Shown: positions 1 through 8,317 of the stretch, one piece after another
How the letters are laid out: every line of letters starts with the position of its first letter
Numbering within the stretch: position 1 is the stretch's first letter
Source: Tetmemena sp. SeJ-2015
Lineage: Eukaryota > Ciliophora > Spirotrichea > Sporadotrichida > Oxytrichidae
Assembly: GCA_027382625.1 (NCBI GenBank)
Contig: JAJKFJ010011050.1
Span: 1-13,234 of the forward strand
DNA length: 13,234 bases
Direction of reading: 5' to 3'
The notes under the pieces: model-generated
Database searches by the model: none
What the model was told of the DNA's origin: nothing
The model's input: the letters and a program-made list of their open reading frames with translations, nothing else
Translations under genes and position numbers: made by a program

Positions 1-308
1 TATATAAAGAGCAATCTAATTGTAAAATTTGGAAGAGTGATACTAGAGTATTTTATCATTTAGTCACCTAAACAAAGAGATGTTACAATTTTCATAAATG
101 TTTAATTGAACTCTAATCAGTTATCGGATGTTTTATATGTTCTTAGTTTAAAGTTTATACAGACTTAATGAAATTATCTAAATGTCCATAGCAAATATCA
201 TTAAAAATGATAATTACTCTCATTGCCAAGAATTACTCCTATATTTTATTTTAAAAATATCATTATTCTTCTTTGATCCCTGCTATAACTAAATTAATTT
301 AAAAATGA
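1..308. other. AT-rich 5' flank of the first gene
   Basis: This stretch is very AT-rich and I see no convincing gene in it. An open stretch from an ATG at 207 runs in the frame of the downstream gene to a TGA at 306-308, but its composition is intergenic. It could hold the promoter, leader or a missed first segment of the downstream gene. Confidence 0.5.
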
Positions 309-3300
309 GAAAAAATCAACAATAAGGTCAGCAATCAACAGCAAATTAGAAAAACGGATTTATTCCTCTCATCACTCCCTCTATGCAGTACAAAAAGCAA
401 GCGTTAGTATTTTAAAGCAAATTTGATTGTGATATGTAGATGATCTAAGCGTGGAGGAGGTATTAGCACTTCAAGTACAGCTGGATCGAGACAGATCTAA
501 AATGAGTTGTTCAGTAAAACTCAAAATAACACCACTCATTTAAGGAATTCATCCAGCCACTTTGCTTAGCCAGCGCAGTAAAAGGTATTCTATCTTAGAG
601 AGAAATTAAAATCTTTCTTAACATTGAAAGTAGAATGCTTTATCACACAGAGGAGAGGTGCAAAGTAGGAATAATTTACGCTACTCAAACTTTATGTCAG
701 GTATTGTTTTCCTATCGATTGATGTTACTATTTTTAGATCTTCTAAAGAGATCTAGAAAGGAAACTTTCGCGATTGGTGGTAGTTTTCATAAAAAGAATG
801 ACCTTGGTGTTAGCTTGAACAATACAAAAAGGGGAGAAATTTAAAAGGGTGATGGAGGTGTTGAAGGAATATTTGAAGTTTCTTTTTCTCAGCATGTCAA
901 GGAACTCGAAAAGTAGCTCGACAAAAAGGCTGAGAATACTTGTGATTCCAGAGAGAGCTTTTCTCCCAAGCCCAATAGAATTAAAATCATTCATTCAAAC
1001 AGGGTTTCATCTAAACCTCCTGAGAGCAAGATAGAGTGCTAAGAAGTAGAATTGTCAGAGAGTCCTTCCCACTAACAATTTAAGAATGCGCTCTTATTTT
1101 AGAATTAGTGTAGAAGATGCAGGTAGTGAATCTCCTGAAGCAATAGCACAAATTTAATTACTTTTAAAGGGTTGGAAAACAGCCAAGATCCAGATGATCA
1201 AATTGCTTCCTTCGATTAAAGCAAGGGAGGCAAATCTGAGCTTTTCCTCCCACAAACTACTCGATTCAAAGAAATGAGTACTGAGAGAAGGCAAAAATAT
1301 TTTACTTTATGCAATAATTTAAATTGGATAGAATTATTCAGATGTAGAAAGAAGAACTTAAACAAATACATTCATTAATATGTTTAGACTGATAATATAT
1401 GTTTGTTAAGGTTTAGAAGTAATTAATCACCATTTAGTGATGAGAAAGAGTCATATAATAAAACCAATCATCCTATGCCTTACAGCATCCTCAAATAACA
1501 TGAAGCTCCTTTAAGAGAAAGGAGTCACATCAATTTACAGCTACACATATTTAAATTCTCTATGTTTCATCAACAAGAGTTTTAAGACTTACTAAGAGGC
1601 AAAGTTAAGGATAGGAGAGGTTTTAAAAGAAGCAGAGGAGTAACTTAGAAAAAACTTTGAAGAGAAAGAAAAGATGAACGCGGTGTTAGCTAGTCAATAA
1701 AATAAGCTAAAATATCAGAGAAACACTTAGTTCAATCAATCTGCTTCTTCTTATCTGAAAATGAGTAGATACTCAGTAAAGGATTAAAGCATCTCGCAAG
1801 ATAAAAATAGCTTGTATTTATGCTTTTGATTATTTAAGCTTGTAAATGGATGAAATATAGGATATAAAGGAACTCACATGCGAGAATAATTTAAACACTT
1901 CACTCAATCTTTAAAGCTCTCTATACTAATCTAGCAAGTAGACTCGCTCCAGACCTTAATCTTAGTAAGAAAAGATCCAGTCGTTTGTGCCTAAGACTCC
2001 CTCGGATGCAAAGGCAGATCTGAATCAAGATCTTGACCCTATTAAAACCTAAAGAGAAGTGCCTCCTCAGTTTGTTGAAACAGGTCTCAATTTCAATTCA
2101 GGTAGAGGTACTTTAAACAGTCAAGGAAAGGAATCAGCTTAGTTTGAATAGACATAGCATACAGGTTTCAATGGCTATAACGTTGATGTTAAAAATACCC
2201 ATTTATTACTTATTACTTTTTTACCCATCGAGAAATACGCCATCCATAAAACTTCTCTCCGAAAAATATCTCAAACTCATTTTATGAAAGACCTTACCTC
2301 GTTGATATGAATAAAAATATGATCAGCGAGCTGCAAGAGGCTTCTAAAAAGCGGGGATACACAGCAGCTCCTATTAACTATAAAGAGTAAGCTGCTAATC
2401 AGGAGATGCGACCTCATACTCAAATTAGCAAGTCTTTTTTCAATCCAAGAAAATAAAGATACAATATGCAGAACAGATAAAACGTTAAGGTATTCGTTCC
2501 ACCAACTCCTTTGGCGAAAGATGGTTAAGAATTTTCTATGAATAAAACTGAGTTTCCTTGGTAAACAGGATGCTTGAACAATTTTAGTAATTTTTTGCTC
2601 CTTAGGTTTATTATAACTAATAACACCCTTAAGTCTTAGATAATTAGCAGAACTTAAACGAGAGAGCAAGTAAATTGACAGGGAGGCAAAGCGACAACTA
2701 GAGCATAATTTTCACGCAAGGCGAGAGGAGATTACTTTCAAGAAGTTTTAACTTCAATCAGAATTAGCAACAAGTATTCTAAGTTCTCAAGAATAAAATC
2801 CTGAAGCCAGAAATTGAGACAGGGTTCAGTCATAGTGCAAACTTTAAAGATTAAAATCATATCATAACTATCTTTACTAGATTTTTAGGAGGAAGAACAG
2901 AGTGTCATATACAAAGAGAGCATTAGCAATAAAAATCATGGGATGGTGATGTTCAAGGATATACAAGCACTTCAAACCTATCTAGGACAGAAAGGCATCA
3001 CTACTCAAAGCTCTAGGTCCTCTAAAAGTCATTAGTTCTCTTTTGACGGGAGAGAGTCAATTTTCAAACCCAAAATTGTAGAGGCATTCTCAAAAATCAG
3101 CAGAGATAAAAAAATTAGCATTGCTCCCTTTATTTTTGTATTGATAAATTTCATCAGTTGAGGAATCAAAGCTTTATGGCGAGGCAATCCCGTTTCAAAG
3201 ATGCTTTAAATTAAATTAGTTTAAATATAATGAGATGCTTCTTTTATGCAAGATAAGAATCAGAAATTTCATCAGTCATTCGATTAAAGAGCAGTAGATT

Positions 3301-4726
3301 TAAGTATTAGAGAACACGATAAAAAGGATCGTTAATTTTATTTTTGAAAAAAGGCACCAGAATTAGTTTCTTAGTTCTCTTAAACGTCGTAAAAGCTGCG
3401 CAATAACAACGTAGTCATAATAAGTAAAGACTGCTAAAATGGAGTCGAAAAGTTGTATGATCATCCAGAGAGTGATGCTTCCAAGTCAGCGGAATTAGGA
3501 ATAGGGATAAACACTGTTTACTAAGAAAGTCAAAATCCATTCTCATCTACAAAGTAGGGTAGTCTTAATTTTACAAAACTGTAATATCAAGAAGGGCAAG
3601 ACAAGTCTGATTTACACATCAAATACCAAATTGAGTCTGCGTAGTAGATGAGCTCCTCAAGATAGTCAATATTTATGAAGACGCCTTAGCCAAGAACAGG
3701 TGGGTTGACCTCTCATCTCAAAAAGAGAAGTGATCAGATAAATTATCAATAAAACGCCAGGAAGCTTTTGAAGGACAAACTTGATTCTCTAACAGAAGGG
3801 TACGCTCAAGACTCTTAGGCTGCCTCAAAAATTGCTACAGGCTCAATCTCTAATTAAAAATTCATGAGCAACCTCTCTGATCCTCCCTTCATTTAAGAGT
3901 AGATACTCAATAGAGTTTATGGCTCTGCAAATTCGAACAATTCTGCAGCTCTCGAAATATAATCAACCCAATATAATAACTTAAAAGCTTTTGGCCAAAA
4001 GAGCAGACTTGAACTTGAAGGAGAGATAATAAACTAAGTGTAGGATTTGAAGTACATATCCCAAAAGAGATAGTCTCATACAAAGAAACTTTTATGTTAA
4101 ATTTGATAAACAAAAGTCTTAAGGTAACTTACTAAGCTAGGATCACAAAAGATCTTCTCAAGGAACTAGATAGAACAGCAACTAAAAATTAAACTCTAGA
4201 TCGGCAAGTAGATAGAGATCCCCTTAGAAAGAAAGCCCAAGGAAATTTATGATGATCGATAATAAGGGACAAGCTTTGACTCACATTAAAAGGAATAGCC
4301 TGGATGAGGTTGCTGTTCTTAAGCGAATAGTTGAGAGGACAGAAAGGAAGAATAATTATCAGTTCGAAGTTGACAGTGACCAAAGGGATCAGAATAGAAT
4401 TAGCTAAATTAATAGTGAGAAGGAGCTAAAGATCAAGAGGTCTTCATTTTTTGAACAGCATCAGTCATAGCTAAGCTCCAGTTAGAATAAATTATCCTAC
4501 ATTCCTCTGCTTTAAATTTGCTGGTTAATTATTTTTAACGCTTGATTAAAAGTATGGGCAGCTTACTCTGATAGGAGGAGGCGAAGTTAAATTAGCAGAT
4601 TCGATCAAGGAAACAATTCCAAAGACGGGGACGATAAAATATGCAGAAAATATTAAAAAGAGAAATAACCCTTCTCATAAAATTGAAGACAGCATAATTA
4701 GTGGGGAAATTTTTATCCAACAGTGA
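309..4726 (+). CDS. Large Ser/Asn/Gln-rich coiled-coil protein, unrecognised; germline copy interrupted by IESs
   Basis: I do not recognise this protein. Read with TAA/TAG as Gln, it is one long chain of about 1,220 codons once two introns and about 17 IESs are removed; the removed lengths sum so that the total stays divisible by three. It ends at TGA 4724-4726 (last residues IFIQQ). The first coding is clear from about 315, but the start codon is not settled: a TGA sits at 306-308 in frame, and the ATG at 305 is in another frame. The chain is rich in S, N, Q, K and E and looks mostly disordered. It has helical charged stretches at about 1586-1730 (EKEKMNAVLASQ), 2640-2790 (DREAKRQLEHNF) and 4270-4440. 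There is no signal peptide or membrane segment. A cytoskeletal or basal-body type protein is possible, but that is only a guess from composition. Confidence 0.72.
399..452 (+). other. IES with pointer AAGCGT
   Basis: AAGCGT occurs at 399-404 and 447-452. Removing 48 bp joins ...STKSKR to GGGISTSS... in one frame and deletes TGA-containing AT-rich sequence. Confidence 0.75.
585..633 (+). other. Spliceosomal intron, 49 nt
   Basis: It starts GTATTC and ends AAAGTAG, with CTTAAC as a branch-like site near 618. It is phase 0 and joins ...AQPAQQK to NALSHRG..., with the required +1 frame change. Confidence 0.6.
701..737 (+). other. Spliceosomal intron, 37 nt
   Basis: It starts GTATTG and ends in a T-run plus TAG, typical of short ciliate introns. 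Removal joins ...YSNFMS to DLLKRSRKE... and moves from frame 1 to the frame used downstream. Confidence 0.65.
1086..1120 (+). other. Probable IES with pointer ATGC
   Basis: ATGC occurs at 1086-1089 and 1117-1120. Removing 31 AT-rich bases joins ...HQQFKNA to GSESPEA.... Two other repeats here (AGAAG at 1042/1112 and TAGAATT at 1047/1100) also give open frames, so the boundary is not certain. Confidence 0.5.
1149..1186 (+). other. Probable IES with pointer CAA
   Basis: Removing 35 AT-rich bases between the CAA copies at 1149 and 1184 joins ...SPEAIAQ to DPDDQIAS. A 5-bp excision at the AATT pair 1151/1156 would also restore the frame. Confidence 0.4.
1298..1338 (+). other. IES with pointer TATT
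   Basis: TATT occurs at 1298-1301 and 1335-1338. Removing 37 bp joins ...MSTERRQKY to SDVERRTQ..., a clear coding match on both sides. Confidence 0.65.
1382..1417 (+). other. IES with pointer GTTTAGA
   Basis: A 7-bp repeat occurs at 1382-1388 and 1411-1417. Removing 29 bp joins ...TNTFINMFR to SNQSPFSDE... in frame. Confidence 0.8.
1550..1585 (+). other. IES with pointer TTTAA
   Basis: TTTAA occurs at 1550-1554 and 1581-1585. Removing 31 bp joins ...INLQLHIF to KTYQEAKLR..., the start of the first coiled-coil segment. Confidence 0.75.
1809..1844 (+). other. IES with pointer AGCTTGTA
   Basis: An 8-bp repeat occurs at 1809-1816 and 1837-1844. Removing 28 bp deletes a TGA (1827) and joins ...SQDKNSLQ to MDEIQDIKE.... 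Confidence 0.88.
2196..2228 (+). other. IES with pointer TACCCAT
   Basis: A 7-bp, GC-containing repeat at 2196-2202 and 2222-2228 flanks a 19-bp A/T-dominated spacer. Removing 26 bp joins ...VDVKNTH to REIRHPQN... and opens a frame of more than 100 codons. Confidence 0.9.
2564..2625 (+). other. IES with pointer AACA
   Basis: AACA occurs at 2564-2567 and 2622-2625. Removing 58 AT-rich bases joins ...NKTEFPWQT to PLSLRQLAE..., as the frames on each side require. Confidence 0.65.
2790..2812 (+). other. IES with pointer AGAA
   Basis: AGAA occurs at 2790-2793 and 2809-2812. Removing 19 bp joins ...ATSILSSQE to IETGFSHS.... Confidence 0.65.
2848..2883 (+). other. IES with pointer AGATT
   Basis: AGATT occurs at 2848-2852 and 2879-2883. 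Removing 31 bp joins ...SANFKDF to QEEEQSVIY... in frame. Confidence 0.78.
3105..3148 (+). other. IES with pointer GATAAA
   Basis: GATAAA occurs at 3105-3110 and 3143-3148. Removing 38 AT-rich bases joins ...SKISRDK to FHQLRNQ.... Confidence 0.8.
3146..3276. repeat. 13-bp direct repeat AAATTTCATCAGT inside coding DNA
   Basis: Identical 13-mers lie at 3146-3158 and 3264-3276. Both are in the coding frame after editing and encode KFHQ twice. Using them as a pointer would remove 118 bp and put the right side out of its good frame, so they look like a coding repeat, not an excision site. Confidence 0.7.
3199..3240 (+). other. IES with pointer AGATGCTT
   Basis: An 8-bp repeat occurs at 3199-3206 and 3233-3240 around an A/T-rich spacer. 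Removing 34 bp joins ...RQSRFKDA to SFMQDKNQ.... Confidence 0.88.
3321..3354 (+). other. IES with pointer AAAAAGG
   Basis: A 7-bp repeat occurs at 3321-3327 and 3348-3354. The frame is the same on both sides, but an in-frame TGA (3345) lies between. Removing 27 bp deletes it and joins ...REHDKK to APELVSQ.... Confidence 0.85.
4033..4136 (+). other. Probable IES with pointer ACTAAG
   Basis: ACTAAG occurs at 4033-4038 and 4131-4136 around about 75% AT sequence. Removing 98 bp leads into a helical charged reading (TKDLLKELDRTA). A competing solution uses CATA at 4055/4077 (22 bp) and reads a Ser/Arg-rich frame instead, so the product of 4140-4260 is not settled. Confidence 0.5.
4238..4273 (+). 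other. Probable IES with pointer CAAG
   Basis: CAAG occurs at 4238-4241 and 4270-4273. Removing 32 bp is needed if the ACTAAG solution upstream is right, and joins ...LRKKAQ to ALTHIKRN.... Under the competing CATA solution this stretch is coding. Confidence 0.42.
4505..4570 (+). other. IES with pointer CTCTG
   Basis: CTCTG occurs at 4505-4509 and 4566-4570. Removing 61 AT-rich bases, including a TGA at 4543, joins ...NKLSYIPL to IGGGEVKLA... and gives the C-terminal 50 or so residues to the stop at 4724. Confidence 0.8.
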
Positions 4727-4809
4727 ATTAATTAAAAGAAAGTCTCCTGATTTATAACATTTATTTTTGAGGATAGTTAATTCAATAAGAAATTATTAAG
4801 AAATCAAAA
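4727..4809. other. 83-bp gap between the first gene and the kinesin gene
   Basis: Only 83 AT-rich bases separate the TGA of the upstream gene from the kinesin ATG. They must hold the 3' end of one transcript and the 5' end of the next. No telomere repeat or other boundary mark is visible. Confidence 0.7.
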
Positions 4810-7800
4810 ATGAATATAGTCTGCAGATTTAGACCTCTTAACGAAAGAGAAAAGACAGAATCTGGGTAAATTACTGAGAAATAATAAAGCTTAATTTCAT
4901 AGAGCCAAGATTTGCGTCACTAATTTATATTGAATTATTTTTACTCACTTTCGAAGATAAATTCACTTGCAGCGTCGCAGTAAGTACGAGATTTTGTATT
5001 CTCAAGAACAAAGGCTCAATTACTTATTTACTCTTTAGGGAACAAATCCTGAGACTGGATAAGCTGGAAAAGTGCGATACAATTTCGATAGAATTTTCGA
5101 CTACAATGCATAGCAGATAGACATATATCATGAAGCTGTTCTTCCTATCATTGAAAGTGTGTTAGAGGGATTTAATGGAACGGTGCTCGCATATGGATAG
5201 ACAAGCTCAGGAAAAACTTTTACCATGCAAGGGCCAGACATCTTAGACGAGGAACTTTAAGGTATCATCCCAAGAATGGTGAAAACTGTCTTTTCAAAGA
5301 TTGAAAATGCATCTGAAGATATTTAATTTGCTATTCTGAATTAAAATTAGCAAGGGAGTTTTTTAAGTGATTGAGTTCACAGTAAAAGTTTCGATGATTG
5401 AAATCTACATGGAGAAAGTGAAGGATCTATTAGATCCAATGAAGACGAACTTGAAAGTCCATGAAGATAAAATCAAGGGAATCTATATTCAAGAGTTTTC
5501 TAATATCGTAATATTATTTTAGATGTGACAGAAACCTATGTAGGAGATGAATAAGAAGTTTATGACATCATGAAACTTGGAAATGAAAACAGAGCTATTG
5601 GTGTTACTGATATGAATAAACAGTCATCAAGATCGCACTCTATCTTTATTATGACTATTTAGCAAACGAATAACTCTGACTTCTCAACTAAGACTGGAAA
5701 GCTATTCTTAGTAGATCTTGCTGGCTCTGAAAAAGTTTCTAAGACTGGAGCCAAAGGATAGACTCTAGATGAGGCAAAGACGATCAACAAATCCTTAACA
5801 ACTCTAGGTATCGTTATCAAATGCCTCACTGATGGAAAATCAACTCATGTGCCTTATAGAGACTCCAAACTAACTAGAATTCTATCTGAATCATTGGGAG
5901 GTAACTCAAAAACTTGCCTTATAATCACATGCAGTCCTTCTATCTTCAATGAAGCAGAAACCATAGGCACACTGCGCTTTGGAAAGAGGGCCAAAAAGAT
6001 TAAGAACAAGCCAAAGATCAACAAAGAATACTCAGTCCAAGAATTAAAGCAACTTCTCGATAAGTCTGAAAAGGATATGGAGGAACGCTTAAAGAGAATA
6101 GAGATGCTTGAAAAGCTCATAGTAAACATGGGTGGCTAAATTCCAATTGGAAATGAAGGACTCTCATCAATTGAGATAGACAGAAAATTCAAGGAAAATC
6201 AAAAATTACAAAAGCTAGAGGAATTTGAAAAGCTCAAGGAAATTAGAGAGCAGGAGCTATTGGAGAGATAGGAAATGGAAACCATCATAAAGCAATACAA
6301 ATAAAAGATAGAAAACCAGCATGAAGAGATTCAAAAGGAAAGACAGTTAAGAGAACTGGAAGAGTCAAAGAGATTAGAAAGTAGCTAAGGATAATCAAAT
6401 ACTAGCATAACACTCTCTACTAACAAGCAATTAACCTAAAGTGAGGATGATCAAGACTTACTAGTTGATGGAGAGTTTTAAATCTTCGTAGATGATCATG
6501 GCGGTGTTTTATCAGCAGATGCTTCTTAAATTTCATAAGCTTAGGAAAGCAGTTTCGAGAAATTGAATCCTAAATTTCAACAAAAGAGTTAAATGAAGCA
6601 AGTTGAGGTCCTATTAAATGCCTTGAAAAAAGAGAGAGATAAAGTATCCGAGCTCAATCAAAAGATAGTTCTACTTAAAAAGTATTATGCAGAAAAGGCA
6701 CATCAAGTGAAGGTATTATCAGAAAAATTAGAGAAGGCTAACTTTTAGAATGAAAATTTGATTGAGCAAGTAGCTCAATTACAAATCAAAGCTGAAAATC
6801 TAGAGGAAGCTTATTTCTCAAAGGCGAATGAGCTTGATGAGAAAGGAATAGAGTTTCAAAGATTTTAGACTCACACTGAGAATTAGAACTAGGAGAAGGC
6901 TGCTCTACTTGTAGATTTTAAGAATCAACTCAATCTCTAAAAAGAGCACGAGATTAATCTGAAACTAAAAGAGATGATAAAGCAAGAAAGGAAAAAATAT
7001 GAAGAAGAGAAAGCTGCGATAGCAGAGGATATGAGACTTAAGAAACTTAAGATTGATGATCTTGAGAGGAGGCTTCAAGAATCTGAGGATATTAGAGAAA
7101 GATTAGAAGCAGAGTTACCTTAAAGTGAGAAAGAGATCAAAGCTAAATTCCTAAACTATGATAGAAATATGGAACAGCTAATGAATATGTATCACTAGCT
7201 CGCAACTACTAATAAATTATTGTCTAAAGAGAAGGGGCTTTAGATTAAAAAAATAGAGAGAAAGGCAGAGCAGATTAAAAACTTAGAAGATGAGTTAGGA
7301 GTAACAAGGTAGTAAGTCTTTTAATTACAAAAGCAGATAAAGGAGATCCTTCCGATTATTTAACAGAAGTTACTCGGAATAGGTTATAGCAAACTTCAAT
7401 AAGAGGAGATCAAGTCTCAAGATAGCAAGAATTTGCTGTAGGTGAATTCATTATCAGATAGAGAAGAAGAGTTTGCAAGGATTTTTGATAAACTCTAGAA
7501 AGAATCTAATAACATGACAAGAGGAAGCATCTACACTTCTTAAGGTCACCATCAATACAAACCTATTTATAAAAAGAGTATAAGAGGTGGAGGTGGAAAT
7601 AGGTCTAAATATTTTGGGAAGCACTAATAAGAAAATACGGTTTTATATGAAGATGACGAGCATGATCAAAGCAATCCAGGAAACAACTCTAATGGAAGTA
7701 ATAAATAAGTTCGTAATATCTCGAGGCCTAACACTAACATGCAAATGCTCGCAGACTGCAATTTGGAATAGATTCTTGAAAAGTAAGGCATTGTATTGTC

Positions 7801-7969
7801 ACAGATTACTTAGAATACTGACTAAAATGACCTCCCAAAGCATAATCCTTTATCTAGATAGTCTAGCTCTGGAATATAGGTTAATAAATTAATAACAGTA
7901 AGAAGAGACTCTAAGCTTAATCCTGCAGCTAAGTCATCTTCAAATATAATTGAAGAGAGTGATTTCTGA
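4810..7969 (+). CDS. Kinesin-1-like heavy chain, germline copy with IESs
   Basis: This is a plus-end type microtubule motor. After removing four IESs and one intron (190 bp) it is exactly 990 codons from ATG 4810 to TGA 7967-7969. The N-terminal motor (about 1-335) starts [10 protein letters not shown], with P-loop GQTSSGKT at about 92-99, switch I NKQSSRSH at about 206-213 and switch II VDLAGSE at about 238-244. The neck reads [15 protein letters not shown], typical of the kinesin-1 family. Residues from about 340 to 850 are long charged coiled coil broken by an acidic linker (near 6410-6550). The tail is Gly/Asn/Ser-rich and basic, without a clear IAK autoinhibitory motif. All interruptions lie in the first 0.7 kb; 5523-7969 is a single uninterrupted coding block. 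Family assignment is firm; the kinesin-1 subfamily rests on the neck and the N-terminal motor position. Confidence 0.93.
4867..4894 (+). other. IES with pointer TAA in kinesin motor
   Basis: TAA occurs at 4867-4869 and 4892-4894. Removing 25 bp joins ...EKTESGQ to FHRAKICV, which fits the spacing between the CRFRPLN strand and the next motor strand in kinesin-1. Confidence 0.65.
4917..4949 (+). other. IES with pointer TCACT in kinesin motor
   Basis: TCACT occurs at 4917-4921 and 4945-4949. Removing 28 bp joins ...AKICVT to [10 protein letters not shown], matching the motor's second strand region. Confidence 0.78.
4980..5038 (+). other. Spliceosomal intron, 59 nt, in kinesin gene
   Basis: It has a strong GTAAGT donor and an acceptor ending CTTTAG. 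It is phase 0 and joins ...FTCSVA to GTNPETGQAG upstream of FDRIFD. No pointer repeat is needed here, so it should remain in somatic DNA and be spliced from RNA. Confidence 0.8.
5327..5377 (+). other. IES with minimal TT pointer in kinesin motor
   Basis: Removing 49 bp between TT 5327-5328 and TT 5376-5377 joins ...NASEDIQF to TVKVSMIE. The joined segment has the same length as the corresponding motor helix-strand stretch of animal kinesin-1. No GT-AG pair fits the frame. Confidence 0.7.
5492..5523 (+). other. IES with pointer AGA in kinesin motor
   Basis: Removing 29 bp between AGA 5492-5494 and 5521-5523 joins ...IKGIYIQ to DVTETYVG, giving close to the usual kinesin-1 spacing. An 8-bp excision at the TAATAT pair 5501/5509 also restores the frame, but leaves about six extra residues. 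Confidence 0.6.
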
Positions 7970-8317
7970 TTTTTACAGAAATGCAACTAAATAGCTGATT
8001 ATTTCAATAGCCATATTATTTCTTCATTGTGATGAATCCTCAAGTAAACTGAAGTTGGGGAAAGAATATTTGTGTATATTTTAAATTGATTTTTAGTTTA
8101 GAAGAGGTAAAATAGTTGTAATTCTTTTAGCAATTCGTAAGGAGGGTTAATTAAAATTGTGTTAGTCGTCTGAGATTAAATTTCAGGACTTGAATTTAAG
8201 AGTGCAAACTACTTGTGTATAGCGAGGCCTTTGCATGGGTGATTGATTGAGTCTTCTTATATTTATAATATAGAGAGAGATAATAAATTATCTGTGAAAT
8301 TATAGTTATCAATAAAA
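7970..8317. other. Intergenic region between kinesin and kinase genes
   Basis: There is no supported gene. The stretch is AT-rich with a slightly GC-richer patch at about 8160-8240. A TATA-like run at about 8258-8272 precedes the kinase ATG by about 50 bp. It would contain the kinesin 3' end and the kinase promoter, and any chromosome-end sites if the two genes go to separate somatic chromosomes. Confidence 0.5.

Noticed and set aside
305..443. ATG 305 reading MRKNQQQGQQS as the gene start
   Set aside because: It is open, but it cannot be joined to the downstream frame by a good pointer, whereas the neighbouring frame joins through the 6-bp AAGCGT repeat.
635..1034. Standard-code open frames on both strands here
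   Set aside because: They cross an intron or are shadows. The ciliate-code reading with introns at 585-633 and 701-737 is continuous and matches the composition of the rest of the gene.
1047..1106. TAGAATT 7-bp repeat as pointer
   Set aside because: It needs a second, 10-bp excision and discards the SESPSHQQF coding. The ATGC/CAA solution keeps coding on both sides, though this is not decisive.
4080..4152. ACAAA (4080/4110) and CAAAAGA (4062/4146) repeats as pointers
   Set aside because: They keep a frame that then fails to join the clear coding frame after 4270 without a further ad hoc edit. Other pairs explain the region with better composition.
5508..5522. A 15-nt GT-AG intron like those of Stentor
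   Set aside because: Removing 15 nt leaves the frame wrong and a TGA in place. Stentor also uses the standard code, which this window does not.
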